34,652 bases of DNA, taken from contig CAZXBG010000021.1 of NCBI GenBank assembly GCA_964638865.1, forward strand, positions 1 to 34,652, in the 5' to 3' direction. The stretch's first letter is position 1; each line of letters opens with the position of its first letter. The notes below the pieces were generated by a model, which did no database searches, was not told where the DNA came from, and saw only the letters and a program-made list of their open reading frames with translations. The position numbers and the translations under genes are program-made. Positions 18,215 to 27,314 of the stretch are shown here, in pieces. The stretch comes from UBA7236 sp964638865. Its GTDB lineage: Bacteria; Bacteroidota; Bacteroidia; Chitinophagales; BACL12.

Positions 18215-19678
18215 ATGAAAAAAATTTACCTCTCATTACTACTCGTTCTCGGAATTGTAGTTTTTAGCAACACGAATGCTAAAGCGCAGCTGGAGAACGG
18301 AACCATAGCACCTGATTGGACCTTAACGGACATCAACGGCGTGCAGTGGAACCTTTACACTTTGCTTGATGAAGGCAAAAGTGTGTTCATCGATTTTTCG
18401 GCTGTTTGGTGTGGCCCATGTTGGAGCTATCACAACACCGGTAATCTGGAAACTCTATATGAAGATTACGGACCTGATGGAACCAACGAAGTAATGGTTT
18501 TTTTTATTGAAGGTGATGGTGCAAGTACCATCGATGAATTAAATGGAATTGGAGCAGGAACGCAAGGTGACTGGGTTAGCGGAACAGGCTATCCTATAAT
18601 CTTAACTCAGGCAGGTGATCCTAGTTATTCCGTAGTTCCTGATTATGAAATTGCTTATTTCCCAACTATTTACCGCGTTTGTCAAAACAGGATCATCGAA
18701 GAAGTTGGACAAGTTTCCACAGCAGTACTTTACGCTTCTATTGATGATTGCGCTTCTGCTTCTGTTAATGTTGACCCAAGTATCCTTACCTACGACGGAC
18801 CGGTTATCGGTTGTTCAGAGGTAGATCTTGAAATTACTATTCAGAATATGGGTTTTGATCCACTTACAGCATGCACAATCACCGCATTTGATGGCGCTAC
18901 TGAAATTGCGTCTATAGCCTGGACAGGTAATCTTACCACTTATCAGATTGACAACGTAAGCTTAGGAACTGTTTCTTTAACTGATGCTAGCACAGATATC
19001 GAAATTCGCATAACTTCAGTTGATGATAACGACTTGAATAACAGCATCGAAACTACTATCACCTACGAAGATGATGTAACTGTTGTAATTCACCTTGAAG
19101 TTAAAACTGATGAATATCCAACTGAAACCCGTTGGGAATTGGTTGATGAGAGCACCGGCGATGTATTATATGAAGATGGACCCTATTCAAATGGTGAAAA
19201 TAGCGAGATCGTTTATGACGAAGATCTTATCTTGCCAGGAGTTGGATGTTACACCTTTACTTGCTACGATGCATACGGTGATGGCCTTTTAGGAGCTGCT
19301 TACTATAAAATATTTGCTTCTGATGGTGGTTTGATCACTTCCGGTGGCGAAAATGTTGGGTTTGAAAAATCCGATGCATTGAAAGTAAATAACGAAACTG
19401 CTATTGAAGACATAGCTGCTTTAAACGGTGTTTCCTTATATCCTAACCCTGCAAATACCTCTTTCACTTTTGATATCAATATGAATCAAACTGCTGAAGT
19501 TGCTATTAGCGTTGTGGACATGTATGGAAAAGTGATCGCTAACATAGCTAATTCAGCTTTGGTTGCCGGTTTACATTCTTTTGAAGTATCTACCGAAAAT
19601 ATGTCAAATGGTATTTATTTTGTGAAAATGACAGAAGGCGGAAATAACGCGGCTGTTAAATTCACGGTTTTCCATTGA
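18215..19678 (+). CDS. Secreted thioredoxin-fold protein with T9SS sorting domain (copy 1)
   Basis: A 487-residue exported protein. Signal peptide about 1-24 (ending AKAQ); thioredoxin-like/redoxin domain with the active-site motif CGPC at residues 66-69 in FSAVWCGPCWSYH and the cis-Pro-type segment AYFPTIYRV; a beta-rich middle part; a second domain about 290-385 (WELVDESTGDVLYEDGPYSNG, then GCYTFTCYDAYGDGLLGA) of a kind often seen next to T9SS tails; and a type A T9SS domain about 407-487 starting SLYPNPANTS. It is probably a surface or extracellular thiol-disulfide protein, although substrate and redox direction are unknown. The neighbouring downstream gene is a full-length paralogue. Confidence 0.92.
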   Translation: MKKIYLSLLLVLGIVVFSNTNAKAQLENGTIAPDWTLTDINGVQWNLYTLLDEGKSVFIDFSAVWCGPCWSYHNTGNLETLYEDYGPDGTNEVMVFFIEGDGASTIDELNGIGAGTQGDWVSGTGYPIILTQAGDPSYSVVPDYEIAYFPTIYRVCQNRIIEEVGQVSTAVLYASIDDCASASVNVDPSILTYDGPVIGCSEVDLEITIQNMGFDPLTACTITAFDGATEIASIAWTGNLTTYQIDNVSLGTVSLTDASTDIEIRITSVDDNDLNNSIETTITYEDDVTVVIHLEVKTDEYPTETRWELVDESTGDVLYEDGPYSNGENSEIVYDEDLILPGVGCYTFTCYDAYGDGLLGAAYYKIFASDGGLITSGGENVGFEKSDALKVNNETAIEDIAALNGVSLYPNPANTSFTFDINMNQTAEVAISVVDMYGKVIANIANSALVAGLHSFEVSTENMSNGIYFVKMTEGGNNAAVKFTVFH

Positions 19679-19700
19679 TTTCAATCAATATACAATACAC

Positions 19701-19733
19701 AAAAACTCCTGCCTAAAAACAGGAGTTTTTTTT
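19701..19733 (+). terminator. Rho-independent terminator after copy 1
   Basis: Perfect 11-bp stem AAAAACTCCTG (19701-19711) / CAGGAGTTTTT (19720-19730), 8-base loop, T-rich tail. Confidence 0.92.
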
Positions 19734-19784
19734 ATTGGGCAAATCCGGATCAATTTTCCACAAATTAATGTATACACATTAAAA

Positions 19785-19813
19785 TTTGGTTATTAATAAT
19801 ATCCTTATATTTG
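19785..19813 (+). promoter_or_regulatory. Promoter for copy 2 of the thioredoxin-fold gene
   Basis: TTTG (19785-19788), 17 bases, then TATATTTG (19806-19813), an exact TAnnTTTG. It overlaps an in-frame TTG at 19811, which argues that translation really begins at the ATG at 19832. Confidence 0.65.
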
Positions 19814-19831
19814 TTACCTAATAAAACTATT

Positions 19832-21295
19832 ATGATGAAAAAATTCCTCTCTATTATCCTCCTGTCTACTTCCCTTTTACTGATCAGCACTAAGGCTGAT
19901 GCACAGTTAGAAGAAGGTAGCATAGCGCCTGACTGGACACTTACCGATATTAACGGTGTTCAATGGAACCTCTACACCCTTTTAAATGAAGGTAAAAGTG
20001 TATTTCTGGATTATTCAGCCGTATGGTGCGGACCATGCTGGAGTTACCATACAGGTGGCAATCTGGAAGCTTTGTATGAAGATTATGGTCCAGACGGAAC
20101 AAATGAGGTGATGGTATTTTTTATTGAGGCTGATGGTTTCAGCACTATTGATGAATTAAATGGTATTGGCGCCGGAACGCAGGGCAACTGGGTTGCAGGT
20201 ACACCCTATCCAATTATTTTAACAAATGTTGGTGATGCAAGTTATGATGCAGTTAGCGATTATGAAATAGCATATTTCCCTACAATTTATCGCGTTTGCC
20301 CCAACAGAATTATTAAAGAAGTTGGACAGGTTTCTGAAACCGTTCTTTACAATTCTATAGCAAGTTGCGAAATTGCAAGTGCCTCTATAGATCCAAGTAT
20401 CATGGCATATACAGGGGAAACTGTTGGCTGTTCAGAAGTGGAATTATCTATCAATATGCAAAATATGGGTTTCGATCCACTTACATCTTGCACAATTAAA
20501 GCATTTGAAGGTGCAACAGAATTACTTTCTTACGATTGGTCCGGCGACCTGAGCATTTACGAAATGGAAGAGATCGTTATTGGCTCTATAACTTTAACTA
20601 GTGCTGAATCTGATATCGATATTGAAATAACATCACCTGATGATATTACAGATAATAATACTGTTTCAACAACTATTAGTTATGAAGATAATATCAGCAT
20701 GGTAATACACCTTGAATTTAAAACAGATAATTATCCTACGCAATTGCGTTGGGAAGTGATAGATGAAAGCACAGGCGAACAGATCTACGAAGATGGTCCA
20801 TATACCAATGGAGATAAAAACGAAATTGTTTTTGATGAAGATATTACCTTACCGGGTTTAGGATGTTACACATTTAATTGTTTCGACACAGGTGGAGATG
20901 GCATTACCGGTTCTGGATATTTTAAATTATTTAATGATGCGGGGGGATTAATTGTTCAGGGAACTGAAAATGTAGGTTACAAACAAGCAGTAGCGTTAAA
21001 GGTTGCAAACGAAACTGCAATTACCACTATTGCTGCTGTTTCTGCATTCAGTATTTATCCTAATCCTGCACAATCAGAATGCACAATTAATTTTGATCTT
21101 GCTACTTCAGAGGAAATGAATATTGCTGTTGTTGATCTTTTAGGGCGTGAAATTAATTCCGTAATAAACAGTAATTTATCTGCCGGTGATCATTCTTTCA
21201 CTATTGATATTACAAATTTTGCAAATGGTATTTATTTCGTGAAAATGGAAAGTAATGGTGTAAATCAAACTGTGAAGTTTGTAGTTGCACATTAA
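19832..21295 (+). CDS. Secreted thioredoxin-fold protein with T9SS sorting domain (copy 2)
   Basis: A tandem paralogue of the preceding gene. With the start at 19832 both are exactly 487 residues and CGPC again falls at 66-69 (YSAVWCGPCWSYH). I reject an upstream TTG start because it lies in the promoter and would put seven odd residues before the signal peptide (MMKKFLSIILLSTSLLLIST). The domain order is the same: signal peptide, redoxin domain, beta-rich middle, GCYTFNCFDTGGDGITGSGY domain, and T9SS domain starting SIYPNPAQSE. Similarity runs the whole length without gaps, being strongest in the redoxin domain and weaker in the middle and tail. It has its own promoter and terminator, so the two copies can be expressed separately. 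Confidence 0.92.
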   Translation: MMKKFLSIILLSTSLLLISTKADAQLEEGSIAPDWTLTDINGVQWNLYTLLNEGKSVFLDYSAVWCGPCWSYHTGGNLEALYEDYGPDGTNEVMVFFIEADGFSTIDELNGIGAGTQGNWVAGTPYPIILTNVGDASYDAVSDYEIAYFPTIYRVCPNRIIKEVGQVSETVLYNSIASCEIASASIDPSIMAYTGETVGCSEVELSINMQNMGFDPLTSCTIKAFEGATELLSYDWSGDLSIYEMEEIVIGSITLTSAESDIDIEITSPDDITDNNTVSTTISYEDNISMVIHLEFKTDNYPTQLRWEVIDESTGEQIYEDGPYTNGDKNEIVFDEDITLPGLGCYTFNCFDTGGDGITGSGYFKLFNDAGGLIVQGTENVGYKQAVALKVANETAITTIAAVSAFSIYPNPAQSECTINFDLATSEEMNIAVVDLLGREINSVINSNLSAGDHSFTIDITNFANGIYFVKMESNGVNQTVKFVVAH

Positions 21296-21318
21296 TTAAA
21301 TAGATATTTTAATAGGAG

Positions 21319-21346
21319 ACCCTTCCAATTTTGGAGGGGTTTTTTA
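21319..21346 (+). terminator. Rho-independent terminator after copy 2
   Basis: Stem ACCCTTCCA (21319-21327) / TGGAGGGGT (21332-21340, one T-G pair) with loop ATTT, followed by a run of T. Confidence 0.88.
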
Positions 21347-21514
21347 TTTGAAAAAAACGCCTGCATTAATCATGACCTTTAAATGGCCAAAAGTTTAATA
21401 TACTAATTATCCATTTCACCTTCGACCCTGAAAGTGTCAAATTTTTATAATACCAACCTCACACAGAAACGAAGATAACGAAGGGGTCGCATGTTTTGCT
21501 TAAACAGCAACACC

Positions 21515-22975
21515 CTACATCAAAAATAAATATCCTAATAACATGGTAAATAGTGTAATGATGAACGCACCCGATATATCCAACCAAAATCCTGCTCGCA
21601 TCATTTGACGTGCAGATATCTTTTCTGTTGCGAATACTATCGTATTTGGCGGTGTCCCGACGGGTAACATAAAGGAATAACTTGCTGCAATAGTTATAGG
21701 TAATAATATCATTAATGGCGGCAAACCAAGTTGTATCACAACAGGAATCATGATCACCATAAATACGTTTACTGTTGCAGTGTTGGAGGCAAATTCAGAA
21801 AATAATGTGGTGATAACACATAAAATAAAAATGAGCAACCACAATGGTAAATTTTGCAGTCCGATCAAATTTCCTGCTATCCATTTATCTAATCCGGAAA
21901 CCTCCACTCCCTTTGCCAACGCAAATCCACCACCAAATAAAAAGATGATACCAATGGGAATTTTTTTAACTTCCTCCCACGTTACAATCGTGCTGTCTTT
22001 AATATTTTTAGATGGAAAAAACAATAAAACACCAGCCATAAAAATGGCAACATAACTTTCCCCAACAAAATCACCATTTGGCAATAAATGTCGCCAACCA
22101 TACATTGTAAAACTTCCGAAATCTTTATCGTCGAGGGTTATCCATAATAAAATTGCAATACCAAAAACAACAGATATCACCTTTTCTTCAAACCCGAGTT
22201 TTCCCAACTTAATTTTTTCGTCACGACAAAAATTCATGTCAGGTTTTAAATGATCGCTATTCCTTAAAAATAATACACGAAATAATACGATCATGATCGT
22301 CAACATACACAAACTCATCGGAAATACCATAACAAACCAATTGGAAAATGTAAGCGGAGTACCATCGGGAAAACTATCGTCGTAAAAGTTTTTCATCACC
22401 ATATTAGGTAATGTTCCAACTAATGTTGCAGTACCTCCTATGGATGACGCAAAAGATACTGCCAGCAATAACGCTGCTGCCAATCCTGTTTTCTTTTTAT
22501 CATCTCCGCCATGTATCTGATCCACCACAGCTAAAACAATGGGTAACATCATTAAAGTTGTGGAAGTATTATTCAGCCACATACTGATGAAATAGGCAGT
22601 AATCGAAAATCCGAATAATAAACGTCCGGGAGTATTTCCAAATTTTAAAAGAATATTAAGCGAAATTCTTTTGTGTAAATTCCATCGTTCAATTGCAAAG
22701 GTGAGAATGAATCCACCGATGTAAAGAAAAATAACATCCTTCATATATTGAGGAGCAACATCTTTAATATCCATAATGCCTAATAATGGAAATAAAATAA
22801 CCGGCATCAGACTGGTAACAAAAATATTCACCGACTCCGTTATCCACCAATAAGCCATCAATACCATTACTCCGGCTGCTTTGCAAAGCATCAGGTCATT
22901 TCCCTGTGCAGAAAGTATATAAGCAGCCAAAAATCCTAATAAAGGGCCGGCCAGTAATTTCAATTGTTTCCCCAT
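21515..22975 (-). CDS. SLC13/DASS family sodium-dependent anion (di/tricarboxylate or sulfate) transporter
   Basis: A 486-residue inner-membrane transporter with about eleven to twelve hydrophobic segments. DASS family marks are present: ITESVNIFVTSLMPVILFP near residues 45-63; the first SNT-type motif as NNTSTT (135-140); and the second as ASNTATVNVFMVIMIP near 390, followed by the SYSFMLPVGTPPNTIVF segment. In VcINDY-type proteins these SNT motifs bind Na+ and the carboxylate. Substrate cannot be decided between dicarboxylates, citrate and sulfate. The first motif begins with Asn instead of Ser. It stands alone, transcribed away from dapD. Confidence 0.92.
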   Translation of the reverse strand: MGKQLKLLAGPLLGFLAAYILSAQGNDLMLCKAAGVMVLMAYWWITESVNIFVTSLMPVILFPLLGIMDIKDVAPQYMKDVIFLYIGGFILTFAIERWNLHKRISLNILLKFGNTPGRLLFGFSITAYFISMWLNNTSTTLMMLPIVLAVVDQIHGGDDKKKTGLAAALLLAVSFASSIGGTATLVGTLPNMVMKNFYDDSFPDGTPLTFSNWFVMVFPMSLCMLTIMIVLFRVLFLRNSDHLKPDMNFCRDEKIKLGKLGFEEKVISVVFGIAILLWITLDDKDFGSFTMYGWRHLLPNGDFVGESYVAIFMAGVLLFFPSKNIKDSTIVTWEEVKKIPIGIIFLFGGGFALAKGVEVSGLDKWIAGNLIGLQNLPLWLLIFILCVITTLFSEFASNTATVNVFMVIMIPVVIQLGLPPLMILLPITIAASYSFMLPVGTPPNTIVFATEKISARQMMRAGFWLDISGAFIITLFTMLLGYLFLM

Positions 22976-23346
22976 AAATAAAACCTAAATGTGCGAAATA
23001 CATGGGAGAAAAAAAAATATTGAATTAACACCTGGTATAAGATGTTTGAAATATCAAATAATCAATTCTCCCCAATAAACAAAAATGCAATTTTTTTCAT
23101 TCTAAACTGGGTGACATTGTTCGTACGCAAGTTATATCGGTAACATCAAATCACAAAAAAACAGAAATTAAGCAGGCATGAAACATTGGTATCCACACAC
23201 AAAAAAAAGATTCAAAGTGATTTGTAAAATCTATAATTCAAATTGTTTATAACACGAAAATTTTAGTAAAAACTCCCCGAAAAACATACTTTATCCTGAT
23301 TTGAATTTAGGCAGTAAACAATCAAATGAATTTATAATTTTGCACT
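22976..23346. other. Divergent intergenic region, 371 bp
   Basis: AT-rich spacer between the SLC13 and dapD genes. On the minus strand TAGGTTTT just upstream of 22975 is an imperfect -7 box for the transporter; on the plus strand the dapD -7 box sits at the right edge. No open frame, riboswitch-like fold or repeat is apparent. Confidence 0.5.
23335..23342 (+). promoter_or_regulatory. -7 box giving a probably leaderless dapD transcript
   Basis: TAATTTTG fits TAnnTTTG and ends only four bases before the ATG at 23347. As the start site usually lies about five bases after this box, transcription should begin at or beside the start codon. No convincing -33 element is seen. Confidence 0.5.
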
Positions 23347-24153
23347 ATGCAGGAAATTATTGAAAGGGCCTGGTCAAACAGAGCCTTATTAAAGGAGGAA
23401 AATGTTCAGAAAACCATTCGTGAAGTGATATCCCTATTGGATATTGGAGAAATACGCATTGCGGAAAAAATTGACGAGAACTGGCAGGTGAACGAATGGA
23501 TAAAAAAGGCGGTGATCCTGTATTTTCCCATTCAGCAAATGCACACGATGGAAATTCCTCCCTTTGAATTTCACGATAAGATCCCTTTAAAAACCGGATA
23601 CGCAGCCAAAGGAATTAGGGTAGTTCCGAACGGAATTGCCCGATACGGCAGTTTTCTTGCGCCAGGGGTAATTTTGATGCCTTCGTATGTTAATATTGGC
23701 GCCTACGTAGATTCCGGAACTATGGTAGATACCTGGGCTACTGTAGGCAGTTGTGCTCAAATTGGAAAAAATGTGCATCTGAGCGGGGGTGTTGGCATTG
23801 GGGGTGTTCTGGAGCCCGTGCAGGCAAGTCCGGTAATTATTGAGGATAATTGTTTTATTGGGTCGAGGTGTATTGTGGTAGAAGGAGCATTAATTGAGGA
23901 GGAAGCCGTTTTGGGAGCAAATGTGGTGATAACCCAATCGACTAAAATTATCGATGTTACCGGATCTGAACCAATTGAATATAAAGGCAGAGTACCGTCA
24001 AGAAGTGTTGTTATCCCCGGGTCTTATACTAAAAAATTTCCTGCAGGTGATTATCAGGTTCCTTGCGCACTTATTATAGGAACCAGAAAAGAAAGCACTG
24101 ATAAAAAGGTGAGTCTTAACGATGCATTACGAGAAAATAATGTTGCGGTCTGA
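23347..24153 (+). CDS. dapD: 2,3,4,5-tetrahydropyridine-2,6-dicarboxylate N-succinyltransferase
   Basis: A 268-residue enzyme of the succinylase branch of diaminopimelate/lysine synthesis, which transfers succinyl from succinyl-CoA to tetrahydrodipicolinate in the cytosol. The N-terminal helical part (1-100) includes FPIQQMHTMEIPPFEFHDKI; a left-handed hexapeptide beta-helix follows (about 105-230: GARYGS-type turns, YVNIGAYVDSGTMVDTWATVG, then SGGVGIGGVLEP). The segments VDTWATVGSCAQIGKNVHLS and EDNCFIGSRCIVVEGA are near-universal in DapD. Length matches the family. The product is needed for peptidoglycan cross-linking and lysine. It heads a run of plus-strand housekeeping genes. Confidence 0.97.
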   Translation: MQEIIERAWSNRALLKEENVQKTIREVISLLDIGEIRIAEKIDENWQVNEWIKKAVILYFPIQQMHTMEIPPFEFHDKIPLKTGYAAKGIRVVPNGIARYGSFLAPGVILMPSYVNIGAYVDSGTMVDTWATVGSCAQIGKNVHLSGGVGIGGVLEPVQASPVIIEDNCFIGSRCIVVEGALIEEEAVLGANVVITQSTKIIDVTGSEPIEYKGRVPSRSVVIPGSYTKKFPAGDYQVPCALIIGTRKESTDKKVSLNDALRENNVAV

Positions 24154-24226
24154 TTTCAGGAGTATCAAATTATCTAAATTTTTTCGATACGCATTACACA
24201 CATAATTACTATTACATTATTAATAA

Positions 24227-25672
24227 ATGATTGAACCGAAGACACATAAAATAAATTTTCATTTTTCGAAGGAAGAAAAATATCTTTTCGACAAAATTAC
24301 TGCGGTATCGGAGGAGTTGAATTATCCCTGTTATATTGTTGGAGGATATGTACGCGACAAATTGTTGTACCGCGATTTTAAAAAAGACATTGATTTTGTA
24401 TGTGTGGGAAGTGGAATTGAATTGGCGAGGAAGGTTGCTTCTATCCTACCCGGCAATCCTTTTGTGCACGAATTTAAAAACTTCGGAACTGCGCATTTTA
24501 CTTATGCAGGTCTTGAAATTGAGTTTGTTGGCGCAAGAAAAGAATCTTATCACAAAGAATCGAGAAAACCTGTTGTAGAAGATGGCACTTTGGAAGATGA
24601 TCAATTGCGGCGGGATTTTTCCATTAATGCAATGGCAATTTCATTGGAAAAAAAAGATTGGGGGATTTTATTAGATCCATTTAATGGAATGCAGGATCTC
24701 GAGGATAAAATTCTTCGCACTCCCACGGATCCGAATATTACCTTTTCTGATGATCCGTTGCGCATGATGCGCGCAATTCGATTTGCAACGCAATTGGATT
24801 TTACTATTGAGCAAAAAACATTAGATGCGATAACAAATAATAAAGAAAGAATTAAAATAATTTCTCAGGAAAGAATAACTGATGAATTAAATAAGATTAT
24901 TTTATCCGTAACTCCATCTAAAGGATTTATTTTATTATCAGAATCAGGTTTATTGGAAATCATTTTTCCGGAGTTTTATAATTTACACGGCACAGAAATA
25001 ATTGACGGGAAAGGTCACAAAAATAATTTTTATCACACTCTGGAGGTGCTCGATAATTTAGTGCCATATACCAATGACCTCTGGTTGCGCTGGGCTGCAA
25101 TTTTACATGATATTGCAAAACCTGCTACTAAAAAATTTGATGTAAAAATTGGATGGACCTTTCATGGTCACGAAGTGGTTGGTACGCGTATGACAAAACA
25201 AATATTTAAAAAATTAAAATTGCCTTTACAAAATGAAATGCGTTTTGTAGAGAAATTGGTTCTGTTACACCTAAGGCCAATTTCCCTCACAAAAGAAAAT
25301 GTAACAGACAGTGCCATTCGCAGATTATTATTTGAAGCGGGTGATGATATGGAGAGTTTGTTATTGTTGTGCAATGCCGATATCACAACAAAGAACCGAT
25401 TAAAAGTAAAACGATACAAAGAAAACTTCGAGATGGTAAAACAAAAGATCATAGATCTTGAAGAACGCGATCATGTCAGAAATTTCCAACCTCCTGTAGC
25501 AGGTGAATTAATAATGCAAACATTTCAAATAAAACCAGGCAGAGAAGTAGGTATCATAAAAGATCATATTCGTGAGGCAATATTAGATGGTATAATTCAG
25601 AACAGTTATGAAGCAGCGTTTCAATTAATGTTGGAAAAGGGCCGCGAATTGGGATTAAAAATAAAGGAATGA
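24227..25672 (+). CDS. cca: CCA tRNA nucleotidyltransferase with HD domain
   Basis: A 481-residue class II nucleotidyltransferase that builds or repairs the 3' CCA end of tRNAs. The head domain has GGYVRD (39-44) and the metal-binding DID (54-56) in RDFKKDIDFVCVG; the conserved LRRDFSINAMAI and RMMRAIRFATQL neck motifs follow. A C-terminal HD domain lies about 265-330, with the HD pair in LRWAAILHDIAKP and GHEVVG. The RRDF and DPLRMMRA elements distinguish it from simple poly(A) polymerases, though the two families are close. The gap to dapD is 73 bases and to miaA 62 bases, all on one strand, fitting a tRNA-maturation cluster. Confidence 0.94.
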   Translation: MIEPKTHKINFHFSKEEKYLFDKITAVSEELNYPCYIVGGYVRDKLLYRDFKKDIDFVCVGSGIELARKVASILPGNPFVHEFKNFGTAHFTYAGLEIEFVGARKESYHKESRKPVVEDGTLEDDQLRRDFSINAMAISLEKKDWGILLDPFNGMQDLEDKILRTPTDPNITFSDDPLRMMRAIRFATQLDFTIEQKTLDAITNNKERIKIISQERITDELNKIILSVTPSKGFILLSESGLLEIIFPEFYNLHGTEIIDGKGHKNNFYHTLEVLDNLVPYTNDLWLRWAAILHDIAKPATKKFDVKIGWTFHGHEVVGTRMTKQIFKKLKLPLQNEMRFVEKLVLLHLRPISLTKENVTDSAIRRLLFEAGDDMESLLLLCNADITTKNRLKVKRYKENFEMVKQKIIDLEERDHVRNFQPPVAGELIMQTFQIKPGREVGIIKDHIREAILDGIIQNSYEAAFQLMLEKGRELGLKIKE

Positions 25673-25682
25673 AAATCCTTCT

Positions 25683-25700
25683 AGACCTCCTGTTAGGTCT
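25683..25700. repeat. Short inverted repeat between cca and miaA
   Basis: AGACCT (25683-25688) and AGGTCT (25695-25700) flank a 6-base centre, CCTGTT. There is no T-tract of note, so it is not a convincing terminator. It shares the ACCT/AGGT arms of palindromes seen elsewhere in the window. Confidence 0.55.
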
Positions 25701-25734
25701 TAGTTAATTTTAAAAAAAGATTAAAGACTAATCA

Positions 25735-26643
25735 ATGAATCAAAAGCATCTTATCGTAATAGCAGGTCCTACCGCAGTCGGGAAAACCAATATTGCAATA
25801 AGATTAGCGCAACATTTTAACACCGAAATAATTTCAGCAGATGCACGCCAGTTTTACAGGGAAATGAATATTGGTACAGCAAAACCAAACGAAGAACAAT
25901 TAATGTTGATCCCACATCATTTTATTAATTTTTTATCAATAAATGATGCTTACAACGTTGGACAATATGAAAAGGATGTGTTAGAAAAACTGAATCAATT
26001 ATTTGAGGTTCACGATGTAGTTATACTTGCCGGCGGAGCAGGTTTATTTATTAAAGCGGTAACTGATGGGTTAGATGTATTGCCATCTGCAGACCCGGCA
26101 ATTAGAGAATCTCTTCAGGAATTATTTGAAACCAAAGGAATTGAATCTTTGCAAATAAAACTAGAAGATGTTGATCCTGAATATTATAAAAAGGTAGATA
26201 TTCAAAATCCTGTTCGATTGATAAGGGCATTGGAGGTGTTTTATGCAACAGGTAAACCGATATCTTCCTTTCATATAAGAGAAATTGCGGACAGACCTTT
26301 TAAAACCATCAAAATTTGTCTGGATATGGAAAGAGAAAAACTTTACAACATCATAAATAATCGCGTTGATAAAATGTTTGAAGATGGATTATTAAACGAA
26401 GCTAAAGCATTATTCCCGTTTCGCGATTTAAATGCGCTGCAAACTGTTGGTTACACTGAATTATTCGAATATTTTGACAACAATACAGATCTGCAAAGTG
26501 CAAAAGAAAAAATAAAACAAAACACCCGCAATTACGCAAAACGCCAATTCACCTGGTTTAGAAAAGACAAAGAATATGTTTGGATAAACGCAGATAATTA
26601 TGATCAAATAAAAACCCACGTTAAAGACAAATTATCACATTGA
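25735..26643 (+). CDS. miaA: tRNA dimethylallyltransferase
   Basis: A 302-residue enzyme that places a dimethylallyl group on N6 of A37 in tRNAs reading UNN codons. The P-loop GPTAVGKT is at residues 11-18; IISADARQFYREMNIGTAKP is the substrate motif (DARQFY instead of the E. coli DSMQVY, a variant I know from Bacteroidota); AGGAGLFIKAVTDGLD and the C-terminal QNTRNYAKRQFTWFRKD are further signatures. Length fits. It follows cca on the same strand, and the two act on tRNA in sequence. A perfect inverted repeat begins directly after the stop. Confidence 0.96.
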   Translation: MNQKHLIVIAGPTAVGKTNIAIRLAQHFNTEIISADARQFYREMNIGTAKPNEEQLMLIPHHFINFLSINDAYNVGQYEKDVLEKLNQLFEVHDVVILAGGAGLFIKAVTDGLDVLPSADPAIRESLQELFETKGIESLQIKLEDVDPEYYKKVDIQNPVRLIRALEVFYATGKPISSFHIREIADRPFKTIKICLDMEREKLYNIINNRVDKMFEDGLLNEAKALFPFRDLNALQTVGYTELFEYFDNNTDLQSAKEKIKQNTRNYAKRQFTWFRKDKEYVWINADNYDQIKTHVKDKLSH

Positions 26644-26645
26644 AA

Positions 26646-26685
26646 ATTAACAAATTGAAAATGCAGCAATTTTCAATTTGTTAAT
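26646..26685. repeat. Perfect 17-bp inverted repeat after miaA
   Basis: ATTAACAAATTGAAAAT (26646-26662) is exactly complementary to 26669-26685, with loop GCAGCA. It begins three bases after the miaA stop. It has no downstream T-run, so it may stabilise the miaA transcript end, act as a weak bidirectional terminator, or be a dispersed palindrome. Confidence 0.85.
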
Positions 26686-26715
26686 GGAGTTTACTACAGG
26701 AACATTTTAATAAAA

Positions 26716-27225
26716 ATGAAAAAAATACTACTCTTATCCGACACGCATAGTTATCTTGACGATAAAATAATTAGCCATTGTTCGTGGGCGGATGAAATTT
26801 GGCATGCGGGAGATATTGGCAATGTTGAAGTGGCAGATAAATTAGAAAAGATAAAACCCATGCGCGCAGTGTATGGAAATATTGATGGAAAAGATTTGCG
26901 TGTAATTTATCCGCTCGACAATCGTTTTACAATAGATGGTCTTGAGGTATGGATAACCCACATAGGAGGTTTCCCGGGGCATTTCGAAAAAAGAGTACGG
27001 CAAATATTAGCTATAAATCCTCCCCAATTATTTATATGTGGTCACTCTCATATTTTAAAAGTAATGCGCGATCAGAAATACAATATGTTATGTATGAATC
27101 CAGGTGCTGCAGGAGTTCATGGTTTCCACAAAATGCGAACCATGATCCGGTTCACCGTTGATGCCGGAAAGATTCTTCAGCCGGAAGTTATTGAACTTGG
27201 TGAACGAGGAAGTATTATTACGTAA
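26716..27225 (+). CDS. YfcE/MJ0936-type metallophosphoesterase
   Basis: A 169-residue calcineurin-like phosphoesterase. All metal-ligand motifs are visible: DTH (Asp9, His11), GD (Asp33) in HAGDIGN, GNID (Asn55), His82 in ITHIGG and GHSH (110-112). Small enzymes of this family hydrolyse phosphodiesters in vitro with Mn2+, but the natural substrate is usually unknown. No signal peptide, so it is cytosolic. It follows miaA on the same strand, separated by a 17-bp inverted repeat. Confidence 0.93.
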   Translation: MKKILLLSDTHSYLDDKIISHCSWADEIWHAGDIGNVEVADKLEKIKPMRAVYGNIDGKDLRVIYPLDNRFTIDGLEVWITHIGGFPGHFEKRVRQILAINPPQLFICGHSHILKVMRDQKYNMLCMNPGAAGVHGFHKMRTMIRFTVDAGKILQPEVIELGERGSIIT

Positions 27226-27314
27226 TAATCGCCATGTATACCCATTTAATTACATCAGGCAATTATAATTAATTAAATATTTATTTTTAAAATATCCACG
27301 ACTTTTACACACTA

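Noticed and set aside
19811..19831. TTG start seven codons upstream of thioredoxin-fold copy 2
   Set aside because: It lies within the -7 box, and the ATG at 19832 gives a normal signal peptide and the same length as copy 1.
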